Part shown: piece by piece, positions 35,393 to 42,619 of the stretch
How positions within the stretch are numbered: the first letter of the stretch is position 1
Layout: every line of letters starts with the position of its first letter
NCBI GenBank assembly: GCA_947589475.1
Contig: CANQBO010000001.1
Span: 62,001-126,000, forward strand
Length of the DNA: 64,000 bases
Reading direction: 5' to 3'
Origin: an uncultured Clostridia bacterium
GTDB lineage: Bacteria > Bacillota > Clostridia > Christensenellales > CAG-917
The notes under the pieces: model-generated
Told to the model about the DNA's origin: nothing
What the model saw: only the letters and a program-made list of their open reading frames with translations
The model's database searches: none
Translations under genes and position numbers: made by a program

Positions 35393-36871
35393 ATGCCAAG
35401 CACAGATATTAAAAACTTTCAAATTATACAAAAGACAGGCGAAGATGAATATCTTGTAATTCATCCAGAAACTAAGGATGAAAATGTTCTTGTAGAGGCA
35501 GAAGGCATTGAGTCCAGCAACCTTAAAGAGGCGTTGCAGGAAATCAAGGGTAAAATTGATGAGGCTGTTGCCGGAGGTGTCACCTCTGTAAACGGGAAGA
35601 GCGGCGCGGTCACTATCACAAAGATTGACCTCGACCTCGGTAACGTAGATAACACGTCAGACCTTGCAAAACCTATCTCTACAAAGACGCAAGCCGCGCT
35701 GGATTTGAAGGCGGACAAAACAGACCTTGAGGATAAGGTCACGCAGGACGATATTGACGCCGCTGTTACGCCCAAAGCGGATAAGTCTTATGTGGAAGGC
35801 GAGCTTGCGAAGAAAGCAAACACGTCTGACCTTGGAGAGCTTGCATCGAAGGATTCTTTGACGGCGACGGACGTCGGTCTCGGAAATGTGACCAACGACG
35901 CGCAGGTCAAGAGAACGGAAATGGGCAAAGCCAATGGGGTTGCGACACTCGACGGCACGGGTAAGGTTCCCGCGGCTCAACTCCCGGGCTTTGTTGATGA
36001 CGTTGAGTCTTACGAAAACAGAGCATCTTTCCCTGAAGAGGGCGAAGATGGCAAGATTTACATCGATAAGGAAACCAATAAACAATACAGGTGGGACGGC
36101 GAAAGCGACTACATTGAGATTTCGTCTTCTCTTGCGCTCGGCGAAAGTGCTTCCACGGCATACGCGGGTAACAAGGGTAAAGCCAATGCGGACGCTATCG
36201 CGGCGTTGCAGACAAGGGCAACAACCATTGAGAGCAAGAACACCGAACAGGATGCCGCGATTGAGAAAGCGCAGGGCGACGCTACCTCTGCGAAGACGAC
36301 CGCTACGGCGGCTATGCCTAAAGCGGGCGGAACGTTCACGGGAGCGGTGACGCTTTCGGGTGCGCCCACAGAGAACCTGCACGCTTCGACGAAGAAGTAT
36401 GTCGATGACACGGTTGCTCCCGTTAAGACAACTGCGGACGGTGCCAAGTCTGCGGCGGCTACCGCACAGGCGGCGGCTGAGGCGGCTCAGGAAGACGCGA
36501 CTGCAAACGCCACTGAGATTGCCAACATAAAGAGTGGTACAACCAAGGTTGCAAAGGCATCTGCTGCTGATTCTGCGACAAGCGCTACTTCAGCAACGAC
36601 TGCGACAAAACTCGCTAAAGCACAGAACTTCTCGATCGAGGGCGATGTTACGGCGGCGGCAAAAACCTTTGATGGCAGTGGAGCTGTTGCGTTGAACGCA
36701 GTATTGAAGAACAGCGGCGTTCAGGCAGGTTCTTATTCCGCGGTTACCGTTAATGCAAAAGGCATAGTGACGAGCGGAGCGAATGCTATTGAAATTGGCA
36801 GCGTTGGACAAGCAAGTCCGTCGGTTAATCTCGCCGTTGGAGGTTTGTTCTTCAAGCGACTTGGCGCGTAA
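35393..36871 (+). CDS. Tail fibre protein
   Basis: A 492-residue protein with classic tail-fibre features: SVNGKSGAVTITKIDLDLGN and VDNTSDLAKPIS motifs (about 65-95), repeated LGNV units, coiled Ala-rich segments, and a beta-repeat C-terminus (NFSIEGDVTAAAKTFDGSG, GVQAGSYSAVTVNAKGIVT) as in many fibre ends. It contains a carbohydrate-fibre-like YENRASFPEEGEDGKIYIDK module at about 205-225. AGGAGAATTTT precedes ATG. GC is higher than in surrounding DNA, which could reflect exchange. Confidence 0.75.
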   Translation: MPSTDIKNFQIIQKTGEDEYLVIHPETKDENVLVEAEGIESSNLKEALQEIKGKIDEAVAGGVTSVNGKSGAVTITKIDLDLGNVDNTSDLAKPISTKTQAALDLKADKTDLEDKVTQDDIDAAVTPKADKSYVEGELAKKANTSDLGELASKDSLTATDVGLGNVTNDAQVKRTEMGKANGVATLDGTGKVPAAQLPGFVDDVESYENRASFPEEGEDGKIYIDKETNKQYRWDGESDYIEISSSLALGESASTAYAGNKGKANADAIAALQTRATTIESKNTEQDAAIEKAQGDATSAKTTATAAMPKAGGTFTGAVTLSGAPTENLHASTKKYVDDTVAPVKTTADGAKSAAATAQAAAEAAQEDATANATEIANIKSGTTKVAKASAADSATSATSATTATKLAKAQNFSIEGDVTAAAKTFDGSGAVALNAVLKNSGVQAGSYSAVTVNAKGIVTSGANAIEIGSVGQASPSVNLAVGGLFFKRLGA

Positions 36872-36890
36872 TTTTCAAGGAGGTAAAAAA

Positions 36891-37607
36891 ATGGCAGCTT
36901 ACACTTTACAAGGTAAAACTGAAAGTGGAGATGTAGTTGACATCCCGTTAGCCGCTACTTGTGATGCTAACGGGAAAGTCATTAGTGACACTTATGCAAC
37001 AAAAACAGAAGTTAATGCAAAAGCAACGACGGCGGCGTTAAATGAAGTCAAAAATACAGCGACAAATGCGGCAAGTACGGCGAATGAGGCTAAAACTGCT
37101 GCAGACAAAGCTATCACAGGTTTTGACACGCCGTCTTTTAAGTTTAATGAGCTTCCTGTAGGTTCTAAGCCTACGGGTTCAGCTACAATTACAGGCGATA
37201 ACTCTGCGAAAAAGTTCAATTTTACGTTTGGTATCCCTGCGATAGGGCAAACGCTGTATCATCATTATTTCTTTTTAAGTAGCCGCTCGGCTACATTAAA
37301 TTGGAAATATACTACTATTAATATACGGTTCGATTTATATTTGCCAACAAATCAGCAGTTTACTGATATAACAGAGTTTCTTAGCTCAGTAGCCACCATT
37401 ACTTCAGCAACAGGTATATTGAGCTATTCCGATGAGAAAGCATTGACATATAACAATAGATATGTTACGGCAGTAAGATTGAAAGGAGATGGTAATTTAA
37501 CAATATATTATATAGATTTAGATGCACATGGGAATTATACCTCTAATAGCTTTCATGTTTATTCAGAATACGTACCCAGAATAACAATGACCGATACAGT
37601 AATTTGA
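36891..37607 (+). CDS. Terminal tail fibre with exchangeable C-terminus (expressed form)
   Basis: A 238-residue protein starting at ATG 36891 behind AAGGAGG; a longer in-frame start at 36783 overlaps the previous gene. Residues 1-107 are the constant part: a strand domain, an Ala-rich coil and the fibre motif GSATITGDNSAKKFNFTFG. From residue about 108 on the sequence is a receptor-binding-like tip. The junction KKFNFTFGIPA coincides with a 22-bp inverted repeat whose mate at 38073-38094 begins a different tip on the minus strand in the same phase. The tip is therefore probably switchable by inversion. Confidence 0.8.
   Translation: MAAYTLQGKTESGDVVDIPLAATCDANGKVISDTYATKTEVNAKATTAALNEVKNTATNAASTANEAKTAADKAITGFDTPSFKFNELPVGSKPTGSATITGDNSAKKFNFTFGIPAIGQTLYHHYFFLSSRSATLNWKYTTINIRFDLYLPTNQQFTDITEFLSSVATITSATGILSYSDEKALTYNNRYVTAVRLKGDGNLTIYYIDLDAHGNYTSNSFHVYSEYVPRITMTDTVI
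37210..37231 (+). repeat. Inverted repeat, left copy
   Basis: AAAAGTTCAATTTTACGTTT plus GG; identical over 22 bases to the reverse complement of 38073-38094. Similarity continues with CCTGCGA (37236-37242) after three mismatches. It encodes KFNFTFG in the fibre frame. Confidence 0.9.
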
Positions 37608-37617
37608 AAATTGATAT

Positions 37618-37642
37618 TCCCCGCCCCAAAACGAGGCGGGGA
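37618..37642. terminator. Symmetric terminator between the two fibre tips
   Basis: TCCCCGCC and GGCGGGGA with a 9-base loop. It lies between the two convergent stops, at the middle of the invertible segment, so it can serve whichever tip is in the expressed orientation. Confidence 0.7.
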
Positions 37643-37648
37643 TACTAA

Positions 37649-38140
37649 TTAAAGTAATTTGAATTGTTCTCCATATATTCTTATATTTACCAACTCTTCA
37701 GCTGTAAAAACATGTCTAAAATTAGTATTTTTACCTTCTTCTAATTGATTACAAAACGCTCCTTCAATCATGAATTTAGGACTGTCTATGGTTCCCTCGC
37801 CAATAAAAGCAGCACATATAACACCTCCCAAAATACCACTTGTCATAAAGAATCTCCCTGAACAAGGAAGGTCAAAAACATTTGTCTGATAAGTATCATT
37901 TATGGCTACGCATAATGTTTTGAAATCTGATATTTTATCACCAGTAGAAAGTAATAGAGTAAAATAAGCTCTATATCTATATATGTCCTCGCCATCCATA
38001 AATACACCAGTCATCATATAAATGTGTAAATACAAATTGCCGCCGCCACCTCCGCCACCGCTCGCAGGTAACCCAAACGTAAAATTGAACTTTTGCGAAC
38101 AAATTTTGGGCTTCTGTTGAGTTAGGAACTTATGGGGCAC
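37649..38140 (-). CDS. Silent alternative fibre C-terminus in inverted orientation
   Basis: The frame is 163 codons long, but the first 16 (before KFNFTFG) lie outside the inverted repeat and are unlike fibre sequence, with no ribosome site, so this is probably not expressed as it stands. From KFNFTFGLPA the sequence continues with a run of seven Gly and then a 130-residue tip unrelated to the current one except at the junction (LYLHIYMMTG against LYHHYFFLSS). After inversion the product would be the 107-residue constant part plus these 147 residues. Confidence 0.75.
   Translation of the reverse strand: MPHKFLTQQKPKICSQKFNFTFGLPASGGGGGGGNLYLHIYMMTGVFMDGEDIYRYRAYFTLLLSTGDKISDFKTLCVAINDTYQTNVFDLPCSGRFFMTSGILGGVICAAFIGEGTIDSPKFMIEGAFCNQLEEGKNTNFRHVFTAEELVNIRIYGEQFKLL
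38073..38094 (-). repeat. Inverted repeat, right copy
   Basis: The exact reverse complement of 37210-37231; the extra CCTGCGA block is at 38062-38068. It encodes KFNFTFG on the minus strand in the same phase as the left copy. Confidence 0.9.
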
Positions 38141-38208
38141 ATCATGGAATAGGAACGATACATATTGATTTATTATTATAGTACTACAATTATTTTATAT
38201 ATAGAGAA

Positions 38209-38239
38209 AGCGAGCATACAAAATTGATGCTCGCTTTTT
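38209..38239 (+). terminator. Rho-independent terminator before the holin gene
   Basis: AGCGAGCAT and ATGCTCGCT form a perfect nine-base stem followed by a T-run. It isolates the fibre switch from the lysis genes. Confidence 0.85.
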
Positions 38240-38251
38240 AAAGGAGTAATT

Positions 38252-38662
38252 ATGAATTGGCAAGAAATTTTATTATCAGTCGTCAGTATTGTTTTGACGG
38301 CACTTATTTCTTGGCTTACTCAAAGATTAATCGTCTGGATCAACAGTAAAATTGCAAATAGTAAATATGCAAAATATCTGACTGAGATAGTCGATATTGT
38401 AAGCCGCGCAGTCAAAGCGACGTATCAAACATATGTTCAGTCATTAAAGGATAAAAATATGTTCACTAAAGATGCACAGTTGTTCGCTTTACAACAGGCA
38501 AAAGATATGATTTTAGCGCAACTCTCACAAGGCGCAAAAAAGTATATTGAAAATAACTTTGGTGACTTAGAGCAGTGGCTGAATAGTATGATTGAATCTA
38601 CAATTTATGAACTTAAAAATCAAAATAATTTTTCAGAGGTGATAGTCGATGAAAACAATTAA
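38252..38662 (+). CDS. Holin, LLH-like
   Basis: A 136-residue protein with one N-terminal membrane segment (ILLSVVSIVLTALISWL), a basic turn and long amphipathic helices (EIVDIVSRAVKATYQTYVQSL, ALQQAKDMILAQLS). This is the layout of the LLH holin family of Firmicutes phages. It would permeabilise the membrane at the end of infection. AAAGGAG lies 8 bases before ATG; a terminator is immediately upstream. It overlaps the next gene by 14 bases. Confidence 0.75.
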   Translation: MNWQEILLSVVSIVLTALISWLTQRLIVWINSKIANSKYAKYLTEIVDIVSRAVKATYQTYVQSLKDKNMFTKDAQLFALQQAKDMILAQLSQGAKKYIENNFGDLEQWLNSMIESTIYELKNQNNFSEVIVDENN

Positions 38663-39071
38663 AACTATAGGTTTTTACATTGCTTCTTTCACGTGGGGCT
38701 TGCCGATAACTCTTCTCGGTTGCTTCGTTGCTTTATCCCTGCTTATTACAGGGCATAAACCGCACCGTTTTCATTCCTTGATTTATTTCGAGGTTGGTGA
38801 AGATTGGGGCGGTTTTGACTTAGGCTGCTTCTTTGTGGTGAATAAAGGGGCGTCGGTGGCAATGATGCAGCATGAGAGCGGTCACGGCTTGCAGAATATT
38901 ATGTTCGGTATTTTCATGCCGTTCGTGGTGAGTATACCGTCGGCAGTAAGATATTGGTATCGTGAGTACCTTGTGCGCTCCGGCAAGAAACAATATAGTG
39001 AACTTCCGGAATACGATTCTGCGTGGTTTGAGGGTTCTGCGACGGCACTCGGCGCGAAATATTTTAGTTAA
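38649..39071 (+). CDS. Membrane protein with HExGH putative metalloprotease motif
   Basis: A 140-residue protein beginning inside the holin gene. A first hydrophobic segment (IASFTWGLPITLLGCFVALSLLI) is followed by a soluble loop, then MMQHESGHGLQN, which contains the HExxH zinc motif, and a second hydrophobic stretch (MFGIFMPFVVSIPSAV). The end (WFEGSATALGAKYF) includes a Glu that could be a third ligand. Coupling to the holin suggests a lysis or envelope role; no endolysin gene is visible nearby. I do not know a named family. Confidence 0.6.
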   Translation: MKTIKTIGFYIASFTWGLPITLLGCFVALSLLITGHKPHRFHSLIYFEVGEDWGGFDLGCFFVVNKGASVAMMQHESGHGLQNIMFGIFMPFVVSIPSAVRYWYREYLVRSGKKQYSELPEYDSAWFEGSATALGAKYFS

Positions 39072-39077
39072 TATGGT

Positions 39078-39109
39078 GATGGGATTGAGGGAACTCGGTC
39101 CCATCTTTT
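39078..39109 (+). terminator. Terminator after the lysis-region genes
   Basis: GATGGGA and TCCCATC with a 14-base loop followed by TTTT. Confidence 0.75.
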
Positions 39110-39122
39110 CTGATTAGAAATT

Positions 39123-39144
39123 CTATATCAGTGTACTGATATAG
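39123..39144. promoter_or_regulatory. Perfect palindrome, possible operator
   Basis: CTATATCAG, four-base spacer TGTA, CTGATATAG. It overlaps -10-like sequences (TATAGT, TATAAC) ahead of the PAPS-reductase-like transcription unit, so it is placed like an operator. Confidence 0.5.
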
Positions 39145-39166
39145 TATAACAACGAAGGAGAAATTT

Positions 39167-39208
39167 ATGGATAGAAAATTCTTCGGTAAATTTCATATCC
39201 CCCATTGA
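39167..39208 (+). CDS. 13-residue possible leader peptide
   Basis: ATG 39167 to TGA 39206 encodes MDRKFFGKFHIPH with an excellent GAAGGAG site 7 bases upstream. It opens the long leader of the PAPS-reductase-like gene. The +1 frame stays open to 39296, so a frameshifted 54-residue product or a decayed gene is also possible. Confidence 0.4.
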   Translation: MDRKFFGKFHIPH

Positions 39209-39387
39209 GGGGTCGGCGAGCAAACGGCAAACTCAATGCCGTAGTGTTGACATCCCTTATTGCGTACTGGTGGATAAAATAGCCATAAAGCCTTGAGTAG
39301 TCGCATCGCAGAAGTCAACTGCGGGGTGGGTAGCCATCAAGGTCTTCCTTAATAAAAGAGAAAAAATTTTTTTATTAAGGAGAAAAT
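39209..39387 (+). promoter_or_regulatory. Structured leader RNA with ribosome-site-masking hairpin
   Basis: Stems seen: CGGCA/TGCCG around 39223-39240; CCTTGA/TCAAGG (about 39291-39343) enclosing CGCAG/CTGCG; and finally TCCTTAATAAAA (39346-39357) pairing with TTTTATTAAGGA (39370-39381). The last 12-bp stem includes the AAGGAG of the gene at 39388. The arrangement resembles a translational riboswitch or attenuator; no known class is recognised. Confidence 0.5.
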
Positions 39388-40143
39388 ATGAAATTTATCG
39401 CTAGTTGCAGCTGTGGTAAAGACAGCCTTGCTATGGTATACAAAATTATGGAAGAGAAACTCCCATTAGATGAAATCGTATTCTATGACACAGGAATGGA
39501 GTTTAAAGCAATTTATCAAAACTGGGCAAAACTGACAGCCTACGCCGAACAGCGCGGGATTAAGTGTGTGACTTTACGTCCTAAATGTCCATTCAAATAT
39601 ATGATGTTTGACCACCCGCATATGTCGAGAAAAGACGGTGTGACGTACTATGGATACTCGTGGTGTGGAGGCAGATGCCGCTGGGGAACTACGGAGAAGT
39701 TGGAAGCAATAGACTCATATTGCGAGCGTGAAGACGTGATTTGTTACATAGGCATTGCCGCCGACGAAACCAACCGTCTGAACAAAGAGCGGAAACCTTA
39801 CAAGAGATTCCCGTTAGCAGACTGGGGAATGACCGAGGCGGATTGCTTGGCTTATTGCCGGGAACGCGGAATTGATTGGATAGAGTATTCAGAGTTAGGG
39901 AGGGGTATAGACCTATATGACATCTTAGATCGCGTATCGTGCTGGTGTTGCGCGAACAAAAATCTATGGGAGTTGTATAACATATGGAAGTACCTTCCCA
40001 CATATTGGGAGGGACTCTGTGAAATACAACGGAGGACAAATCGTCCTTTCAAGAGCAACCAGTCAATCTTTCAAATCCAAGAAAGATTTGAGAGTGGATA
40101 TATCCCTCGGCACAGGACGCGGGAGGACAATAAACAAACCTAA
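39388..40143 (+). CDS. PAPS-reductase/PP-loop family phage protein
   Basis: A 251-residue protein of the phosphoadenosine phosphosulfate reductase family. The PP-loop reads SCSCGKDSLAM (residues 6-16), a variant of SGGKDS that adenylates substrates. Downstream are YSWCGGRCRWGTTEKLEAI and the CWCCANK cluster, which could hold an iron-sulphur cluster. Phage members are common and their role is unclear; relatives act in sulphur assimilation and DndC-type DNA phosphorothioation. It is the last phage gene, with its own leader and terminator, and looks like a moron. Confidence 0.8.
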   Translation: MKFIASCSCGKDSLAMVYKIMEEKLPLDEIVFYDTGMEFKAIYQNWAKLTAYAEQRGIKCVTLRPKCPFKYMMFDHPHMSRKDGVTYYGYSWCGGRCRWGTTEKLEAIDSYCEREDVICYIGIAADETNRLNKERKPYKRFPLADWGMTEADCLAYCRERGIDWIEYSELGRGIDLYDILDRVSCWCCANKNLWELYNIWKYLPTYWEGLCEIQRRTNRPFKSNQSIFQIQERFESGYIPRHRTREDNKQT

Positions 40144-40160
40144 AAAGGTATAAAAAAATA

Positions 40161-40203
40161 AGGCGACCAAATGGCGTAAAATCCACGGTCGCCTATTTTT
40201 TTT
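40161..40203. terminator. Strong terminator at the phage right end
   Basis: AGGCGACC and GGTCGCCT with an 18-base loop, followed by ATTTTTTTT and preceded by an A-run, so it could work in both directions. Confidence 0.85.
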
Positions 40204-40248
40204 GATTTTGCATAAAAGTATAATTTTATTGAAATTATATTTTTCTTG

Positions 40249-40277
40249 TTTACATTTTGTTTACCTTTTGGTAAAAT
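40249..40277 (+). promoter_or_regulatory. Promoter-like sequence at the phage edge
   Basis: TTTACA, 17-base spacer, TAAAAT, reading rightwards into the repeats and towards tyrS. The -10 overlaps the first phased repeat. Confidence 0.45.
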
Positions 40278-40405
40278 GATACCAAATGGTGCTAAATGAA
40301 AACTAATGATGACAGGTGATTGCGAAAAGAGGAATTTGTAAAAATTCCTACTAAACAGTAATGAAGCGTAGTGATGCTAGATGAGAGTAAGTGAGTGTAA
40401 AGAAG
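40274..40405. other. Candidate attR with 10-bp-phased repeats
   Basis: AAATG-type words recur at exactly ten-base steps: AAATG 40274, AAATG 40284, AAATG 40294, TAATG 40304, AGGTG 40314. A second run starts near 40359 (TAATG, TAGTG, AGATG, AAGTG). Between them AGGAATTT (40330-40337) and AAATTCCT (40342-40349) form an inverted repeat with a 4-base centre. This suits multiple integrase or accessory-protein binding around a core, at the point where host-like coding sequence resumes. The left attachment site is outside the window. Confidence 0.5.
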
Positions 40406-40488
40406 TTGTTGCAAGCATGGGCAACAACCCGATGGTCGGTGCATCAGTTGCTTGCGCTGTGGCTGTGCAAGAGGCGCTTGCGAAGTAA
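40381..40488 (+). pseudogene. Stranded 3' end of a host gene
   Basis: A 35-codon frame ends NNPMVGASVACAV, AVQEALAK, stop. From about 40403 the sequence looks like the C-terminus of a normal Ala/Val-rich bacterial enzyme and has host-like GC. The nominal ATG at 40381 lies in the phage-like repeats, so it is unlikely to be a true start. The likely explanation is that the phage inserted near the 3' end of this gene and displaced its tail. The protein family is not identified. Confidence 0.5.
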
Positions 40489-40511
40489 AAAAATATCAAG
40501 TTTTATGACTC

Positions 40512-40537
40512 GTAAAGCACCTTGTGAGGTGCTTTAC
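40512..40537. terminator. Perfect hairpin between gene remnant and tyrS
   Basis: GTAAAGCACCT and AGGTGCTTTAC form a perfect 11-base stem with a TGTG loop, 24 bases after the remnant stop. No T-run on either side. Probably the end signal of the host gene whose remnant precedes it. Confidence 0.55.
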
Positions 40538-40557
40538 GGTCACATATCGGAGTTTTT

Positions 40558-41772
40558 ATGGCAAAACAGAATATTATCGATGAGCTGAGAGAGCGCGGGC
40601 TTGTCAAGCAGGTCGTGTTTGAGGACGACCTCAAAAAGTTGCTCGAGAGCGGTCCGCAGGCGTTTTATATCGGGTTCGATCCCACGGCGGACAGCCTTCA
40701 CGTGGGGCATTTTATGCAGATGATCGTCGCAAAGCGGTTGCAGGACGCGGGGCATCGTCCCATCATTCTCATCGGCGGCGGTACGGCTATGGTAGGAGAC
40801 CCGAGCGGCAGGACGGACATGCGCTCCATGATGACAAAAGAGACCATCGCGCACAATGTCGAGTGTTTCAAAAAGCAGATGGCGCGCTTCATACGCTTCG
40901 AGGGCGAGAATGCGGCGATACTTGTCAACAACGCGGATTGGTTGCTCGACCTCAACTATATCGACTTCTTGCGCGAGGTGGGCGCGAGCTTTTCCGTCAA
41001 CAGGATGCTCACCGCGGAGTGCTATAAACAGCGGCTCGAGAAGGGCTTGACATTCCTTGAGTTCAACTATATGCTTATGCAGTCCTACGACTTTCTTGTG
41101 CTCAACCGCAAGTACGGCTGTGTGCTTCAGTGCGGAGGCGACGACCAGTGGAGCAATATGCTCGCGGGCGCGGACCTCATACGGCGCAAGGAAGGCAAGG
41201 ACGCGTTTGCCATTACATTTGCGCTTCTCACCACAAGCGAGGGCATAAAGATGGGCAAGACGGCGAAGGGCGCGGTATGGCTGGACCCCGCAAAGACATC
41301 GCCGTACGACTTCTTTCAATATTGGCGCAACATCGCGGACGCGGATGTCGAAAAAGTGTTCAGGTTTTTGACATTCCTGCCGCTTGACGAGATCGAGGAA
41401 CTGACAAAATACAGTGACGAGCGCATGAACATGGCAAAGGAGCGGCTCGCCTATGAGCTGACCGCGCTTGTGCACGGCAAGGAAGAAGCGGAGAGCGCGC
41501 TTTCAAAGGCGAGGGCGGCATTCTCGGGCGACGCGGAAAACATGCCTTCCGCAACGATCCCCGCGGGAATGACGCAGATCGCGGAAGTGCTCGTACACGT
41601 TGCAAAGGTCCCGTCTAAGGGCGAAGCTAAGAGGTTGATACAGGGTGGCGGCATATCCGTGGACGGACAAAAGGTCACGGACATTATGGCGACGCTCACC
41701 GAAGAGCAACTTGAAAACGGCTTCGTGTTGCAAAAAGGAAAGAAGAATTTCTTCAGAGTTACGGTCGAGTAA
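40558..41772 (+). CDS. tyrS: Tyrosyl-tRNA synthetase
   Basis: A 404-residue class I synthetase that charges tRNA-Tyr. The signature HVGH is at residues 48-51 and the KMSKS-equivalent KMGKT at 231-235. The C-terminus (about 335-400) is an S4-type RNA-binding domain ([20 protein letters not shown]). Length and layout fit the TyrS type with about 400 residues. It starts at ATG with CGGAG 9 bases upstream. No T-box leader is seen; the prophage edge lies only about 150 bases upstream, so the original promoter may have been separated from the gene. Confidence 0.95.
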   Translation: MAKQNIIDELRERGLVKQVVFEDDLKKLLESGPQAFYIGFDPTADSLHVGHFMQMIVAKRLQDAGHRPIILIGGGTAMVGDPSGRTDMRSMMTKETIAHNVECFKKQMARFIRFEGENAAILVNNADWLLDLNYIDFLREVGASFSVNRMLTAECYKQRLEKGLTFLEFNYMLMQSYDFLVLNRKYGCVLQCGGDDQWSNMLAGADLIRRKEGKDAFAITFALLTTSEGIKMGKTAKGAVWLDPAKTSPYDFFQYWRNIADADVEKVFRFLTFLPLDEIEELTKYSDERMNMAKERLAYELTALVHGKEEAESALSKARAAFSGDAENMPSATIPAGMTQIAEVLVHVAKVPSKGEAKRLIQGGGISVDGQKVTDIMATLTEEQLENGFVLQKGKKNFFRVTVE

Positions 41773-41785
41773 GAACTCTGCGTAA

Positions 41786-41820
41786 GTGGGCAGGAGGAAT
41801 TTCTGCCCACAATTATTTTT
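41786..41820 (+). terminator. Terminator after tyrS
   Basis: GTGGGCAG and CTGCCCAC with a 9-base loop followed by AATTATTTTT. Confidence 0.85.
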
Positions 41821-41924
41821 CGGACATTATGCGGGTTGCCGTACGTTTAGAGACGAAGTGAAAATGCGGCAATCTAAAGGCATAAATTTTGAGCGGTACA
41901 TGCTCCGCTTGAGGGAATGGCGCT

Positions 41925-42548
41925 ATGAAAAGCTATCGCTACGTTGACGGGGAATACGAGATAAAGCAGGAGATAAAACGCTCCGAATTTATCGCTACCG
42001 TCAAGGGCGAGGTGGACTCGGACGAGGCGGAGGACTTCGTGCGCGAGGTAAGAAAGCGCTATCCCGACGCCACGCACAACTGCTACGCTTACATCGTGGA
42101 CGAGCTTGGCAACATGACCCGCTTCAGCGACGACGGCGAGCCGGGAGGCACGGCGGGACAGCCCATACTCGAAGTGCTGAAAAAGCAGGACTTAAGAAAG
42201 ACCGCTATAGTCGTAACGCGCTATTTCGGCGGCATAAAGCTGGGCGCGGGCGGGCTTGTCGGCGCGTATTCGGGCGCGGCGGCTGAGGCGGTGCGGAGCG
42301 CAAAAATTTCCACAAAAGTCAGATGCATACTCCTAGACGTCGCTTGCGTCTACGCGGACATTACGGCGGCGGACAGAGTGATAAGGCGCTTCGGAGTGCA
42401 AGACGGAGTGGAATACGGCGACAGCGTGCGCATTTCGGCATACGTCAAGGAGGATGACGCGGACGCATTCGCGGCGGACGTGAGCGAGGCGACTTTGGGA
42501 CGCGCAAAAGTGACGAATGTCGGCGTTTACGCATACAAAAAATTGTGA
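41925..42548 (+). CDS. YigZ/IMPACT family protein
   Basis: A 207-residue protein of the UPF0029/IMPACT family. The N-terminal domain has the signature RYPDATHNCYAYIV, then RFSDDGEPGGTAGQPIL and VVTRYFGGIKLGAGGLVGAY (residues about 45-120); the C-terminal part is a ferredoxin-like domain (about 135-207). The family interacts with ribosomes or translation regulators, but its bacterial role is poorly defined. It is followed after 71 bases by recX. Confidence 0.9.
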   Translation: MKSYRYVDGEYEIKQEIKRSEFIATVKGEVDSDEAEDFVREVRKRYPDATHNCYAYIVDELGNMTRFSDDGEPGGTAGQPILEVLKKQDLRKTAIVVTRYFGGIKLGAGGLVGAYSGAAAEAVRSAKISTKVRCILLDVACVYADITAADRVIRRFGVQDGVEYGDSVRISAYVKEDDADAFAADVSEATLGRAKVTNVGVYAYKKL

Positions 42549-42619
42549 TAAAGCGCGAGTTTGGCAGACATTGACAAAAATTTTCGCAAGACGGCGCGTT
42601 GTGTTTTTCGAGGGTGAAA

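Larger units (their letters stand above)
37210..38094. other. Candidate invertible DNA segment (fibre tip switch)
   Basis: An 885-bp segment bounded by inverted repeats holds two convergent fibre C-termini separated by a symmetric terminator. Inversion would replace the tip at 37215-37607 with the one at 37649-38090 while keeping the reading frame. The layout is that of site-specific fibre switches such as the Mu G segment, although no adjacent serine invertase is seen. Confidence 0.75.

Noticed and set aside
39167..39296. A 54-residue protein made by +1 frameshift at CCC-C
   Set aside because: The +1 frame is open for 42 codons, but there is no supporting homology or known frameshift stimulator; the region also forms stable stems, so a leader RNA is preferred. 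Not excluded.
1..40500. CRISPR arrays, tRNA genes or a diversity-generating retroelement
   Set aside because: No spaced direct repeats of CRISPR type, no cloverleaf and no reverse transcriptase or template/variable repeat pair were found; fibre variation is explained by the inverted repeats.
40490..40557. T-box leader upstream of tyrS
   Set aside because: No T-box consensus, specifier stem or terminator/antiterminator pair is visible; only one 11-bp hairpin lies between the gene remnant and the start codon.
40391..40588. Frame reading through into tyrS in another phase
   Set aside because: It overlaps the tyrS start and lacks a ribosome site; the other frame at 40381-40488 has clear protein-like sequence.
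40540..41475. Long minus-strand frame opposite tyrS
   Set aside because: Antisense shadow of a high-GC conserved gene; no ribosome site and no recognisable domain.
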